A stretch of DNA of 64,000 nt from Theocolax elegans (taxonomy: Eukaryota; Arthropoda; Insecta; Hymenoptera; Cerocephalidae), in the NCBI GenBank assembly GCA_026168455.1, contig CM047431.1, positions 43,899,466-43,963,465 on the forward strand. The letters are read 5' to 3'. Both the position numbers and the translations under genes were made by a program. Of this stretch, positions 45,721 to 59,429 are shown in pieces. Under the pieces are notes generated by a model that was not told the DNA's origin, did no database searches, and saw nothing but the letters and a program-made list of their open reading frames with translations. Within the stretch, counting starts at the first letter, position 1, and each line of letters opens with the position of its first letter.

Positions 45721-46600
45721 TATTATCCCCTATGGTACTTGTTCGGAATTTGACCCCCCAAAAAATCATGTTTTTTTAACCCAATCGATTAAAAAATGCA
45801 TAAAATAAGTTTCTAATTATTTTTTTAGCAGAAAAATGTGTTTCTGACCTTCTTTTAGCAAAAAAAAATTATTTTTATTCTCCACCGTATTAAAAAACAC
45901 ATCTGGGCAAATCCACAACAGTTTTAGCATTTTATGTAAGTGAAACATGTTATTTTTTAAAGTCTGTAACCTGGTTTCCTGAAGAGGCACATCATTGTAT
46001 TTGGGCTTAATTTGTTTGTTGTGCGGCCAATGAAACAATTGTCTGCAGTTTTGGGGAAAGTGGCTAAATCGGCACAGTTAATATATTCTTAAAAGTACCA
46101 AAGCAGTTACGTTTATCAGTAAATTTATTGAAAAAACCTGAAATTTTAAGATTTTTATTTATTTTTTAATTGTGCGGTTCAACATAATCGCGATATGATT
46201 TTGGCGTTAATACAAAGAATTTAAGCCCAATATGAGCTGTGTGCCTTATTTGAAAACTGATTTCAAGTGTTATAGTACACATTACAATTTTCATTACATC
46301 ACATTACATCCCATTTGTTTCTTCGAGGACGATTGGAATTCCCTGCATGTGTATTTCGAAAAGACGGACTCGTGGAAAGAAAAGTCGCCCTACACCACAC
46401 GATTTTATTAAATTTATGTATTTTTAAATATAACTTGGGAATATAATATATAACTATGTAAAATAGTTCGTCCCAATCGATAATTTTAAGCGTGTTATAT
46501 TTAAATCGTTGATCGGGTTATCCACTAAAATGAAAAAGAAATTAAAATACTCAAAAAGGGAATGAACCAGTTACATTTTGTTTGTTATATATAGATATAT
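45721..46600. other. No gene assigned; one unexplained small open frame
   Basis: The minus strand at 45817-46038 has an ORF of 73 residues (MFHWPHNKQIKPKYND..., with CPDVFFNTVENKNNF). It reads like protein rather than random AT-rich text, and a related frame seems to extend upstream with stops. It could be a transposase or host-gene fragment; I do not recognise it. Confidence 0.25.
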
Positions 46601-47000
46601 AAGAAAACAACGAATTAAGAATAAAAAGAATAAGAGGAAGATAAAGAGAAAGCAATAAAGAGAGAAAGACAAAAGCGTGAAACCCCAGAAGAGAATTCTT
46701 CGGTAGCATAGTCGGCCATTTTCAGGAGATCGATTTCCCAGGCGGTAAAATGGTCGGGCGGACGAGAGAGAGAGAGAGAGAGAGTGGGATGAGGGGAGCG
46801 GGGAGTGAGGGGGAGAGAAAGTCGGAAGAGAGACGCGCCGTAAAACGAAATATGCAATACTGCGGAGATGAAGGAATGAAGGCGTGCGAGCGGCCAGGAT
46901 GAGATAGCCGAGGGGAAAAGAATGAGACCGACAGATAAGGAGCTGGAGCAATAAGCCAAGAGAGAATATGACCGAGGAATCGTAATACGGCCAGTATGAA
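46601..47000. other. GC-richer island with (GA)n
   Basis: A (GA)n tract at 46763-46784 inside a purine-rich plus strand. Minus-strand open frames up to 126 residues are Ser/Leu/Phe low-complexity. Confidence 0.3.
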
Positions 47001-48419
47001 CCTTTTATACGGGCTTTAAATTTACTTTATTTCGTTGGAGATGACGTACGCCGACCGGCAAATGCTTAATGAAATTGATACTGTCGATCTTACTTTTTAT
47101 TGCGGTTGTCTTTTGTCTACCAGATTTGAACACTATTCAACATTCGAATTAATACCTCCGAATTAATCACCTCTTTTGTCAATCTTATTGCTCTCCGAGA
47201 CTCCGAATTGACGATACGATAAACAAATCGAACGAGAGCTCATTATTATTACTTTTACAAATGGTACTTTTAATTGCTTTACTCTGACATTTTATAGCAG
47301 AAAAGAATGTTTCCACTTGCGTATTTCGGTACAGTTTCATAATTAGTCACACCGAATTTCTGTTGCTCTCCTGAAAATATTTTATTCATTGCGAGCTGTG
47401 CAAACTTTCTGATCGGATCATCCGATCAATAACCGTTTGTTTCCTCCAAGCGCTCCAAGGTTCTCGGGTCTCGATAAAACTTAGCTCCAAGGTAATTTGC
47501 TTATGCTTGCACTATCCACTTCCACGAAGGCTGCTGATCTCGCTGTACTGAAGCTAAACTTTTTAGGGGTAAAAACGCAAGAAAAAAGTCCCCAGGAGTT
47601 AATCAACCGTACGGTGCACGATTACATTACGGATCTCTTATTAGGTTTCCTTTGGCACGTTCGACTTGTTGGGATGCGAGACGCGTCTAAGAATGCTACT
47701 CTGATTTCCGATATCATTTATATCGCGAGATATCGAATTAGTTTACTTCGATTTCCAGCAAACAATTTATTTTCTTTCTTTACACGAGTAATCGAAATTT
47801 ATCTATTTTTAACTCAATCCGCGGGAGGTTCAAATTCAAAATAGAAATTTCATTCATCGAGTTTGGTATATGTATATTCGATTGTTCTTAATTGGTTTAG
47901 TTACTTCCAATAAGTTAAATTGCAGAAATACAAATTTATTTTTTTGAAATTATGGTTATGTAAATTATAAATATTCTTTGAGAATTTCTTTTCTATAATT
48001 ATTTTTTCAATTAAGTTGTTACATATAACATTTGTCAGAATACAATGAAATATACATCAATTTTGATTTGCATTCGCAAAGGTTTTCTTTGTTAACCTAT
48101 TCCCGGTTCGCCCGGAACTGAACGGCATGATGAATAAAAACGTAATTAAATACAGAAACACTTTTTACTTTTTCATTATACGTACACGGGCAAACCTTCG
48201 AACAAAATGATTCTCAAAATGAAAAGCGTAAATCGCATGAATTTTTACATCGGTGATCGCACTCGAACGATTCCATTGAAAAAGACCTATCGGAGCACCG
48301 TATCAACATATCGATAAAAAAAAATCAACAACTTCGAACTGGGCATCGAAATATAACCACTAGCTGAAGGAATGGGACGAATGAACACGAGGGCGCTCTT
48401 CTATTGAAGTAAGCTAGCG
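47001..48419. other. No gene seen
   Basis: Mixed composition. A 115-residue plus-strand open frame at 47497-47844 has no recognised domain or signal and is not called. Confidence 0.35.
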
Positions 48420-48720
48420 ATGCCGAGCCTAAGAGGAGGACGCAGCCGGATTATTCGAGGCATCGAAGCCTATTCTCCGAAAAAAAGGAGAGAGAGAGAG
48501 GAAAAGGGTGAAAAAAAGGATGGAAAATATCAGGAGGCTCGATATCGATTGCAAGTTCAAGTCTCTTTCTTCATCCCTTCTTTTCTCGTCTTTTTTACCC
48601 TTCTCCAATGCACTCGTCGATTCTCCGCTCCAATCCTGATTACTCCTCCGCGTTTTTCGTCTTTTCTTCTCTTCTCTTTTTTATTGAAAGGGTCATTGTT
48701 AGGAGATTAAAAATGACGCA
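48420..48720. other. Purine/pyrimidine-biased segment
   Basis: GA-rich then CT-rich. Open frame without a domain. Confidence 0.3.
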
Positions 48721-50779
48721 TGAGAAAAGAGTCTGACGGTGTTTCTATGCATTTCAACGGATTCTTTTGACGATGTAGTAGTCAAAGTGCTGATTAATAT
48801 TTTTAGATATTTTTATTTTTCGTTTGATTTGTCAGCAATAATGACTTTTCTACGTCTATTTGCGATTTCATTGTAAGTCTCTCTTATTCTTTTCCATTTA
48901 AATATTTTTAATAGTAATATATTTTGAGTAATAAATTGATATCTGGTTAACAAAAACTTACTCGTTTTTGCTTACAGAAACAATATATTGTCTCTAATCA
49001 CTTTAAATGTTAAAACAATTAATAATAATTTAATCATTCAGCATCGACATTGCGATAAGACTTATTTTATTATGGTTTTTAACACGATAAATTTGTTATC
49101 ACTTTGGTAATTTATGCTACATAATCAAAACTGTATGTTTGAACAATTTTATTTTACTTCGTGCCTGTGGTAATCGCAATTGTTGCTAGAAAAAAAAACA
49201 AAATTGTTGCGGTACCTTTAACGGGTGCTATGCATATTATCAAAATTTGATATCAGTGAACCGAAACCAGACCGTGAATGACAGGTTTATAAGTAAAAAA
49301 TTAGTATTGAAAAATGGTTTTGCGTTGATATTGAATCTTTGTACAATTTCATATCATTAACATTGTTCAAGTAAGCGATGACAACTCTTACATTATTTTA
49401 AAATATGCTATTTATATGTAAAAATTATAAAATTTTGTAAAATTAAAAAATTACACTAACTTTAGGATATAATTTGTGATGTAAAAATATTAAGAAGGCA
49501 AAATCACCAAACCCCTAACAACTTCACAAAAAATATATTTGAAAGCAAGTAGATTTACATTGATTACTTATAACTTTTAAAAGATATTTTGCGTAAAAAA
49601 TTAACAAAATTTAACTGCTAAATTTTTAGGTAAAATATTTTTCAAATTTTGTTTCTGCTATAACTTTGTATCAAAGAACTGATTGGATTATTTTTCTTTA
49701 AATTCTATCAACTATCAATTAGTTGTAAGGAGAGGGAATCGTGCATGAAAACGGAAAATAAGTAAACTATTTAAAATTATGTACATGTATCTATTATATC
49801 TGCGCATGTAACAATTTATTATTTCTTTGCAAGGATAATCGCGTATCTAATTGACGGATTCCAATAATACTCAAAACAAACTAATAAATTTATAATTTAC
49901 TACGCCGCAACGCTCTTATATAAATTCAGAAGAAGCAACTTAGCTGTCTCTGATTATCAGTGTCGGTTGTCGATGGCTCATTTGTCGGGACGACGGAATA
50001 ATTGGAGTAAGAGTGCTGATCTTAAAATAGATGCTGATATTCCTGTAGGAGGATAAGTCGCACAGCCTAAATATCGTCTTCTTTTTGAAGACTAAGTCGT
50101 CCGTCATTGTCGGTGGTTTCTGAGAGAGAGACACCAAGTCGGAGACACCGAATAGCCACGAACCTTGGGCTATTGATTAGCGAGCTCTCTAATCATTGCT
50201 GCGACATAATCAATTATAACTCTTTCAGAGTCGATAAAGATGTTGCTTAGCCATACTGACCTATCAAGCGTTGCCAAACCAAATATTAAAGTTGTAATAA
50301 CAATTAATTCGGTTTGATCTTACAATTAACATAATTATCTGCAGTAGCAATAACGATGGTTAGCGTGATGATTCGATTTTGTCAGCTGTATAATTCTTTA
50401 CTTTTATTGCGTTAGAAATATAATTTGGTTATTTCAAACTAATCAAAGCAATTCAGCAAGAATTTTTGTTGTGATTCGTATAACTATTTTATTACGTGCT
50501 GAAAGTATTGTTTTTACAAAAATTAATAAAATATACATTTAAATTTAAATAAAAACAAAGTTTAATTGTGTTTAAATGACATTAAAAAATGTTTAAAACA
50601 GATGTAAGCTTGGAAAAATGAAGCGTTACAAATATACGTTATCGTTGCTGTAGAAAATATCTGAAGCGAGAAAATAATTCAGTTTTGAAAAAATGAATAA
50701 TCCAGGGTAAAAGATGGGGCTCTTCGAATTCGAATGAAAATGTTAACCACACAGAAAGAAATGTAGGGTTTCCCCGATG
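48721..50779. other. No gene seen
   Basis: AT-rich to 49940, then mixed. No repeats closed, no RNA gene, no coding signature. Confidence 0.45.
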
Positions 50780-51410
50780 AATCCGAGCTCCTAAAATGTC
50801 GGATAACGAAAATTCAACATTGTCCAAGAAGATAAAGTCGAGTTGGCACGAGGTAAAAAGAAATCAACATCGTTACACGCGGATCGTTTACGAAGCCGGT
50901 ATATTTACGCTGATAACTTCCAAATGGAGTCTCCTCTCGTGGGAGAAGGCGAAAAAGGACCGGATCTCGCAGACTCCCCAAGAACAAGATTCGCGGCGAA
51001 AAGTTTTGCAAGTTAATGGCTCGGAGGTAATGTCGGCCACAACAGCAACACGCGGGGCAGAGGGGGGTGGAAGGGGACGAAGAGCGAGGAAGCAGAGAGC
51101 TGGTGGTGGTGGTGGTGGTGGTGGTAGCTTGGTCCTCATTTTCGAGCTCCTCTTAGAAGCCGCGCACACGAGCTCTTCCTTTCTTTATGTTGGTAAGGGC
51201 GTAAGAAGCCCCCGAAGTAGTAAGTGACGTCGCTGCTGCTTCCTTATACCTTGCTGCCTCCATTGGTGCTTTTTGCTACCTCCCAACTCTGCTGGAGAGA
51301 TGCTTATAACCTTTCCGCGCTTCTCTTTAAATTTCTTAGAGCGGATGCGGTTTCCGAGGAGAGGAGAAGAGGAAGGAGGAGGAGGAGGAGGAGGAAGAAG
51401 AGGTGACTTT
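50780..51410. other. GC-richer island with (GGT)n and (GGA)n
   Basis: Microsatellites at 51101-51126 (GGT) and 51374-51400 (GGA). A 143-residue plus-strand open frame (50796-51227) begins MSDNENSTLSKKIKSS with balanced composition for about 80 residues, then poly-Gly from the microsatellite. No domain was recognised. It might be exon or chance; cross-species conservation would decide. Confidence 0.3.
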
Positions 51411-52659
51411 GAATTCCGAGGTAGACGTTTAAACTTTAACTAAAATTAATACACTTTTTGACTAGGTTGCTCCGATGAAAAGTTCCGAAGAAGGAAATGG
51501 TTGCATAAACATGCTCGGGTATACGCGATGTAGTACGCGACTCCTCTATATATCTAGTTGAAATTCAACTGAACAACTTGTCAATAACTTGATATACTTG
51601 ATGAGTTTTCGTAATTTAATCATTACTAGTCTACTCGGTTTATACATTTTAACAAGATTCGCAAATTCATGGAAATTGACTCGCTATATCTGGTATTCAC
51701 TATCGAGTTTCGTTCCTTTTATCGTAATGAAAAATCTAATTTTTTTCAATCAATTGTTTTGCAAAGATGTAAAGAAAAAAACCGCGAAACATCCAAAAAT
51801 AAAAGGAGAAATAGAGTATCGTCCTTTCTCTCGCCTTCCATTCTTAAGTGGCATTGTTTCCCCTTCCTTCCGCGTCTCGTACCTCGCGCACCCTTTTACG
51901 TTTCACCCGGTTCTCCTCTTCCTCTCATTCCCGCAACCAAACGAGAGCGGCAATCTTTTTCTTCGGCGTCTCTCACGGCTCCCCGCGTCAAATGCAACTC
52001 CGGTCACCGGTGAGCCTTCTTTCGCCCTCTTGCCCTGTTACTTTTCCATATTACCGACATTTGCCGGCTAGTTTCTTTCCTCCACTTCCATTTCTTTCCT
52101 CTTTACTTCTTTTATTCTGCGCGACCTCTTCGTCAAAACGTACAAGAGGTACCTGGAGTATTTTTCTCTTCGACCGACTCGCTTATTTTCCTTAGTTTTC
52201 GCAAAGTTCGTGGATAGAATTATACCCCGCTACATTATAACGAAATATTATTAAACGTTTTCAAGTGATTATCTTTATGTATAGTCAATCCATCAGCAGT
52301 AAAAATACAAAGCGTACAAATTTACGTACCAATATCAATATACACGCACACAGAAATACATATATAAATATATATTTAAATAATTTGTCAACTTACATTT
52401 CGTATATATACGCGGAGAAAGCAGACAAACGGTACTCACCTGTAACAAAGAAGCAAACATAAAAACGTGAATTAAATAATTGAGAAAGACGAATCGTAAA
52501 TACATTGAACACGATATATACGTATCGAATTAAATTTACTTAACCCCGATATCAAAGTGATACAAATGAATCTATAATTCGAGCGAATCAAAGTGTACAG
52601 ACGTACAGACATAGTATAAATACATGACCTCGTGACACAAAAGTAAAAGAAAGAACCGA
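51411..52659. other. No gene assigned; CT-rich 51830-52190
   Basis: Open frames overlapping in three registers at 51589-52195 reflect stop-poor CT-rich DNA. The rest is AT-rich. Confidence 0.3.
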
Positions 52660-53220
52660 TAAAAGAAAATCTCCATGCCAATAATTCGGGTGCTTCGCGG
52701 CTCGTCAATAATCCTACCGCCGTTTAAAAAAGAAAGGGACGGGAATCGCGGTGGAGAGAGGGGTAGAGAGAGAGAGAGATTCCCCCTCGCATTACCCGTG
52801 GGTAGAGAGAAGCGACTCGAAACCCCGGGGCACATTATCATAATCACGAGCGCGCGGCATTCAATGAAGCGAGTCGTAGCTCTAGGTAATGGTCCTCCCG
52901 TCCCTCTTTCCCTTTTAACCAGCGGAATCGAAGGAGAGCGGATGTCGCCGGGCATTTTACGAGGCAATCGAGCAACTCTAACGCGGAATAGATTACGTGC
53001 CGGCTTTGAGTTACGAACCCTGCAGTGTCACGGGAATGCAGGAACGTTCTTGCGCTACCGGACCGATTGTCGTCTCTCCTCCCGAGCTAAGCCACAGGTT
53101 ATCGTGTGCGCTCACTACCACCCTTACCCTTCGATCTACGTCCATGTACCATCCACAGTACCGCTATAAAAAAATAAAGTTACGCTACCTCTACAAGTGG
53201 TAGCTCTTGATAGTTCTACA
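52660..53220. other. GC-richer island
   Basis: CpG-bearing, with a GA tract at 52755-52781. Overlapping open frames on both strands (131 and 164 residues) have no domains. Candidate conserved noncoding DNA. Confidence 0.3.
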
Positions 53221-54480
53221 ATGCCGTGTACCATTTTGAATCTCGATTCCTCGAATCTATATATGTATATCTATTCGTCTCGAGATGTGTAACAAAAGGA
53301 CAACCGATGGCATTTTCTGGAAAGTTAAATTGGTATGTACGGTTGGACGACGATGTAACCATCAAAGTGTATATTACGTGTATCTGATATGTAGGTATAA
53401 GTTTATTGGATTAAGGTGGAGAAGAGTCGGAGTAATATACTAACACTCGGAACCATCATTTGTCATAGTTAGCTTCGATTTCGTCCGTGTCAAAGCTAAT
53501 GATGCACTTCGTCACTGGGAACTAAACTTTGAATTATGGCTTCACTCCGTCTAGTAGTATCTGATGTGACATTTATAAATTGGAAATCCATGGATATAAT
53601 TACCTAATGAGGAATTAATCACTCCGCTCAAGGGGACGTGTAATCCGCATATATGTGCAATTTACGTATCGCCGTATCAAAGAAACAAAAAAAAAAAAAA
53701 GAAAAGCGAAAAATTTTAGTCTACTTATAACGACGTCGACGAACAGCTGATAAGTAACAACAGTCAATATCGACGCGTAATATCGCTTGAACGTACGAAA
53801 ATGAAATAGCGTGAATTGTATAATTAGAAATGGTTATTGCACTTGTAAAAAGAGAAGAGAGAAAAGAGAAAAGTTTGGTAGAAAGAAAATGTGTTTTATT
53901 AATGATTATACGGGAAGATATCAAGATCCATTTTGTATAGTTGTGCACAAAGTACGTACAATAGCTAACCGAAATATCGGTAGGAAAGTACTGGCGAGAA
54001 AACGAAAGAACGAGCTCCGATTCACTTTTTCCTTTATGCTATTCTCTCCTCCTCCTCCGTCCCGCAACCCTCCCAGCTTTTATTTCTCAGAGATAATGCA
54101 CACCCATTACCTTAACGAGTTGGCTTCCTGGTCTCTTACAGTCGGTAATTGCTTTGGGATACCCAGCGAAAGGAGTGCACAAACATATACAACGCAGCTG
54201 CACTCATCTTCGCGCACTTGTATATATAGGTACGTATATATGTATATGTATACGTACGTACCGACACGTGAAACCCACACAAAGCAATTTTGCCAAAGTA
54301 GATAGAGTAATAACATTTTACTTGCAAATCATAAAATTTCCTCTAGGTTTAATAATTTACAGGCAAATAACGATATTTACATGCGTAACTACATTTACTT
54401 TAAAAATATAACCGTTTGAATAAATTAAACTTCCATAGTTCGTTTTATTTAGGTTTTTTCGTTCTTATATTAAATTGCGA
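53221..54480. other. No gene seen
   Basis: Mixed to AT-rich. Short (TA/CG)-type run tacgtatatatgtatatg near 54232. Confidence 0.4.
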
Positions 54481-55294
54481 GGATCCAGTATAGTTGGATG
54501 ATATAAAGTGTTGAAAAAGGTAATAATCGTAGAGTGATCTCGTAGAGGGCATAGAGAGGAAGCGTCCACATTCGGTGGGCGTTATCACGAACCGAGGGCA
54601 CTCGGCCGTTTCGTGGGCGTGCAGCTCACCAACCACGCAAGGGATACTATAAGCACGAACGAGAAGAGAGACAGAGGGACCGGAGGTTGAAGGTAGTTAT
54701 TGTTATGGGTTCATGGCATTAAGACGTGCGCCTTCTCCTTCCTTGCACGCCGGAAGGATCTCGCTTCACAAAGACGAGGGACAAGGAGAGAGAGGAGAGA
54801 GAGAGAGAGAGAGCGAAGGATTTCATTACGTCCGGGCTTCATAACCGAGGCGCGCTGAAAGCTTCGCTCCGCGCCGCGATAAATCGGGATTGTCCTCCTT
54901 ATTAAAGTTTTCCGACGGTGGCTGATGTAACTTGGCCCGAGCGTATGCCGGCGCGTACACCGACATCCGAAGGCTTAGGATGACTTAATTCTCTCGTTAT
55001 TGAAAATTTCCGGCGGCACGAGATGCCACGAGCCCTGAGCGACCGACCGACCGACCGACCAACCGAGCAAACCTTCTTCAACTCGATTTTCTTCTTCGGA
55101 ATCGAGGAAGTGATCGACTATCCACCTACCCGATATCAACATTCTTTCTCCCCGAATATTTTAACAATCCGAGATATTTCCTCTTCTCGACCCTTTATAA
55201 CTGATTGTTCATCCTTTACGTTATCTCATCGTTCACTTACGTTATTTCCTCGTTACCGCGTTATCCCTTTCCCTCTATTTTCACGTACACTCGA
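54481..55294. other. GC-richer island with (GA)n and (GACC)n
   Basis: A (GA)n tract at 54784-54814 and a GACC tetranucleotide array at 55040-55066. 54840-55020 is CpG-dense and repeat-free, resembling a conserved regulatory segment (inference only). Confidence 0.3.
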
Positions 55295-55317
55295 ACACAC
55301 ACACACACACACACACA
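55295..55317. repeat. (CA)n microsatellite
   Basis: Eleven CA units. Confidence 0.9.
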
Positions 55318-56999
55318 GTTTTCCCAATATTTTGTACAAACAAACCTCCGTATTTTGCAACTATTTTGTTATGCTCCAAACGGATACGAAACAATCAATT
55401 ATACGAACAATTTACAACTTCAATTAAAATTTTAAAATAAACGACATTGATTTATTTTTGTAATGTTTTTGTTATGATAATCGAGAACCGTTCGATCGAA
55501 TACAAATATAACTATTCAAAACGTATAAAAACAAATAGTATATTATTTGTTTAAACAAATATTCTGAAACAAATAAGGGCTTTGTTGACGCAATATCATT
55601 ATTTACAGTTCGCGAGCGACATTCCGTTATTTTATAACGGTAGAACGCAAAGTTAATTTTACAACATTTATCTAAGTCGTTTATGTAGAACAAAAATAAA
55701 CGTAAATTACTGCAAATTGTAATTAACTTTTGGTTTTACTAGCTACACAGTTGCACTCAGATAGGCTAAACGTTGAATTTCTATTTGTCAAGATAATTTA
55801 TTTAAAACGATATCAAATAGTATTGCGTAACATGTGGTATTAAATAATATTATATTAGGTTGTTAACACTGATAACATTTAAATTATTTATATTTCCTTT
55901 TAAATACCCTTTTAATAGAGGATTTTAAATATATTTGGTAGAAATAATAAAACTACGCGGAGAGGCGAATTGAGTAAGTTTTAATAAGACTCTTAGAAAT
56001 TTTTAATAGAGACTATAGTCATTTGATCACAGACTTGCATCGTCTGCCTCTTTCCCAAAGTTTTAATAATTTGTTTAATAAGGTCGCAAAAATACTATAA
56101 AATTGGTAAATATTAAGATGAAAATAGACAGAAATAGTAGTTTTTAGGACTACTTTTTTAATAATTTTAATCGTACATTTACTCTTCGCCTCACGTTGTC
56201 AACGATATTTGCATACAATCGCAGTTCTTATATCCATTTTATTTGAAATAATGTTAAACCATCATATAACGGACAATGCGTTTTCCTTACTTTTCCTATA
56301 ACTATTATTATTTTACAAGTATATCTCGGTGTTTCTTTATAAGTTTTATAAATTTTATTATTACACTTGCAGTTTTGTAAATAAATAGTCCTTAAATATC
56401 CCAAAATCTATAAATTTTCGATAAATATTACTCTATACCATGGTTCAAGTTACTCATATTTTTTCTTAATGAAGAAGATATTACTTTTTCTTTGATTATA
56501 ATAATCATTTCCGCTAGACGTTGCTTCGGATCTTGCAGATTATCGAGTAAGTAAGCGATTGATGTGTAATCGCGAAAAAAATGAGTGAAAAGCGAATCTT
56601 GTACGGCGTTAGTTGTAAGAAACGTAAATTATTAAATGTTATATAGTTAAATATACTGAAAAAATCCTTGATTTCTGTAATTGAAGACTTTGTGTATTTC
56701 ATTTGTGAAATATAATTTTTTTATAAAATAATATCTATATGTAATAAAACTTGTGAAAATACACGACGTCTATTAGGAATGTTAGTATAAACAGTGGTAA
56801 AAAATTAAACGTACTATAATAACCATATAGTATGCATAAAAAAAATTATGTTAAGAAATGGTACGTGTGACCAAATGACAATAGTTTCTTTCAAAGTTTA
56901 CATTTGCAGATTTCAAATAGTACTCTCTAACATTTACGTCCGTGTACCTCTATTGTTCCAAATGAGGAGGGAAGATATTAATGAAAATAATAGGGAAAA
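55318..56999. other. No gene seen
   Basis: AT-rich throughout. No features recognised. Confidence 0.45.
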
Positions 57000-57530
57000 C
57001 AGTTGAAGTGGATGAAACATTGGAGGTAAAGGTATAAGGTAAGGAAAAGAGCCATCGACATGATTCGTTGATCTTTGTCACCGAGGACGATTTTCGTAGG
57101 GTACATTTACTCGCGATATGCGATCTCTCCCTCTCTCCCTCTCTCACTCTCTCCCTCTCGGCGAGAGTTGAAGCCAAAGATAGGAAAATAGAAGGAGGCT
57201 CGAGATCCCATCGGCCCGGGCAAATACGACAAGGGTGCGCGCCTAAAGCTACACCTCCGGCCCCGCGCCGAGATAGTTTACGGTCTCTCGTCGTCGACGC
57301 GCGTCGGCGAAATTTAAGAGCGCATTTAAAACTGGTTTGGCGCGATGCCCTAAACTCTCGTTGGGAGATACTCGAGCCGCCCCCGGCCAACACCAGTTTA
57401 TCGCCCCCTACATTCTTAGAGAGCTTTGGATGGATTTCCCTGTATTCGGATCCTCTATCCTCACCCCCTGAACCCTCAACTCCGCCATCCCTTTCCCCGC
57501 ATACTTCATCCGGATCGAGCAGAGGCTAGG
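57000..57530. other. GC-richer island
   Basis: A CT tract at 57121-57160, then a CpG-dense segment to 57530. Opposed open frames of about 150 residues on the two strands show no domain. Candidate conserved noncoding or exonic DNA. Confidence 0.3.
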
Positions 57531-58510
57531 TGTCGAAGTTAAAGCCCGCGGAATCGCTTGGAAAAAAAAATCTTGCGAAAATTGCCTGATGTATGCGTCG
57601 TCGATGTTCTTCGACCCGCTTGATTTCGAAACTCCACGAGGTTACTGCCGTAGTTACTCTCGAGCTTCTTACTTCGAGATGACGACTCAAACTTCTTTAG
57701 TTTCTCTTGTATTATACTGGATTTTTGCTTGTCAAATGTATTAACGAACTGAATTTTACGCGACGCCCCGCAGTAGTACTCGACGATCAATTTTTACAAC
57801 AAAGTGATGAAGTGTCATGTGATCTGGTCATCGAGGATCCCTAACCAACCACTCGTAAGTAAAGTGGATTTACGTTTTAATTAAAATTAGGGAGATGTAT
57901 TTGAATGAAATTTGATATAATCAATTGTAAATGTTACAAAAATCTCTTTCTCTTGAAAGTTCTTTGTACAAATATCGTCCTAAATAACAGTCTCCAACGA
58001 TCCAAGTAATGAAAATCTGAAAGTTACAGCCAAATTAATAAATAGTACTTCTATTTCTCACTTCGACTTCAACGTTTCCTGAAGCATCTTCTGTTTTTAA
58101 TACATCAGGTTATTTTTGATACGAACCTTTCTTCATTCTTACGTTGTAGCGCTCGAGAGTATAAAACGGGATGCACAAATGAGACCTCTTTCTTTAATCC
58201 CTTAAATTACGAGGAAAGTAAGGACGACGTTTTCGGAACGTTACCGACGAGCTAGATAAAATTAAATTTTCTTTTCTTTTTTTTAATATTTTCTTCCTGG
58301 CTGCGTAATTTATAATGAATTTACATTAAGATTATCGCATCAAAATTTCAATTTAAATGTGTTTCATTTTAATTATTATTATTTTTTTCAGTTTATCCGT
58401 ATATGTAACACAAACGTTTCAATAAGAATCCAATAGATTTAAATGATCGATCGTGAAATAATTCAGGAAATCTTATATTGATTTAAATAATATCATTTTA
58501 GTTATATTTA
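57531..58510. other. No gene seen
   Basis: Mixed composition to 57830, then AT-rich. Confidence 0.4.
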
Positions 58511-58512
58511 TT

Positions 58513-58538
58513 AGTTGTTGTTGTTGTTGTTGTTGTTC
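58513..58538. repeat. (GTT)n microsatellite
   Basis: Eight to nine GTT units. Confidence 0.9.
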
Positions 58539-59340
58539 ACGTTCTTGTTGTATACAAGGGAAATAACGTTTGTGTATAACAAAACAATCTGCATCGCAAA
58601 TCAGTAACCATACCACCCCTGCACAATATCTTTGGGTATCGGGGGAAACTTTCTAAGTTCCCCTGACACTATTATAAGGGAATACACTACGAACTTCTTG
58701 GATCTATGTATACGTGTATACACGCAGTCTCCTTGCCGTTAAGTCTCTCTCTTCCTCTCTCTCTCTCTCTCTTTCGAGGAAGATCGACCGATCGCACCGC
58801 CTTGGTAATACACACAGGTATATGAGTATACATATATAGAGCGACCGATGGCAAATGGAGATTGGCCCGAAGCGTTTATTAAAAATGGCCTTTCCGAAGG
58901 CAATCTTGGGTAGGTGGAAAGGGATGAGTTTCCCACACCATCAGCGATCCTCCTCGAATGATAATCACCTACAAGAGACTCAATTTCGCTCCAGCGTGCA
59001 ACTTACGATATAGAATCGATTTTTATAGTTTGTTCAACGATTCAACTTAGTTTTTACGATATTCAAATTTATTTACCTTTTATTCGAGTCTCGCGTTTCT
59101 TCGTCGCCACATGCTTTTACCTACACTCAATCTCTCTATACTTTCGGATTAAACGTTAATATTTCAAGTTATTCGGAAGTTGAGCGGTAAGTAGTTTATA
59201 TATGCGGCCTAAGAAGTTTAAGCATATGTAAACTATATAGTTAAATCAGGACCTAATCTGAATGTGAACTATACAAACTGCGGAGAAAACTATTAGCATT
59301 TTGTATTAGATACAAATTTAGATTATATTTACATTATATA
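58539..59340. other. No gene seen; (CT)n at 58744-58774
   Basis: 58600-58960 is slightly GC-richer and contains the CT tract. The rest is AT-rich. Confidence 0.4.

Positions 59341-59344
<4 letters not shown>

Positions 59345-59426
<82 letters not shown>
59345..59426. repeat. (TTA)n microsatellite, about 80 bp
   Basis: Some 27 near-perfect TTA units, the longest pure microsatellite in the window. It yields a poly-Asn frame on the minus strand. Confidence 0.95.

Positions 59427-59429
<3 letters not shown>

Noticed and set aside
50796..51227. 143-residue plus-strand open frame starting MSDNENST
   Set aside because: The second half is microsatellite-encoded Gly. The first half has no recognised domain; kept only as a remark in the island entry.
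55855..55873. TTAGGTTG word after TA, resembling a mariner terminal repeat
   Set aside because: Only eight bases match and no inverted partner or transposase was found.
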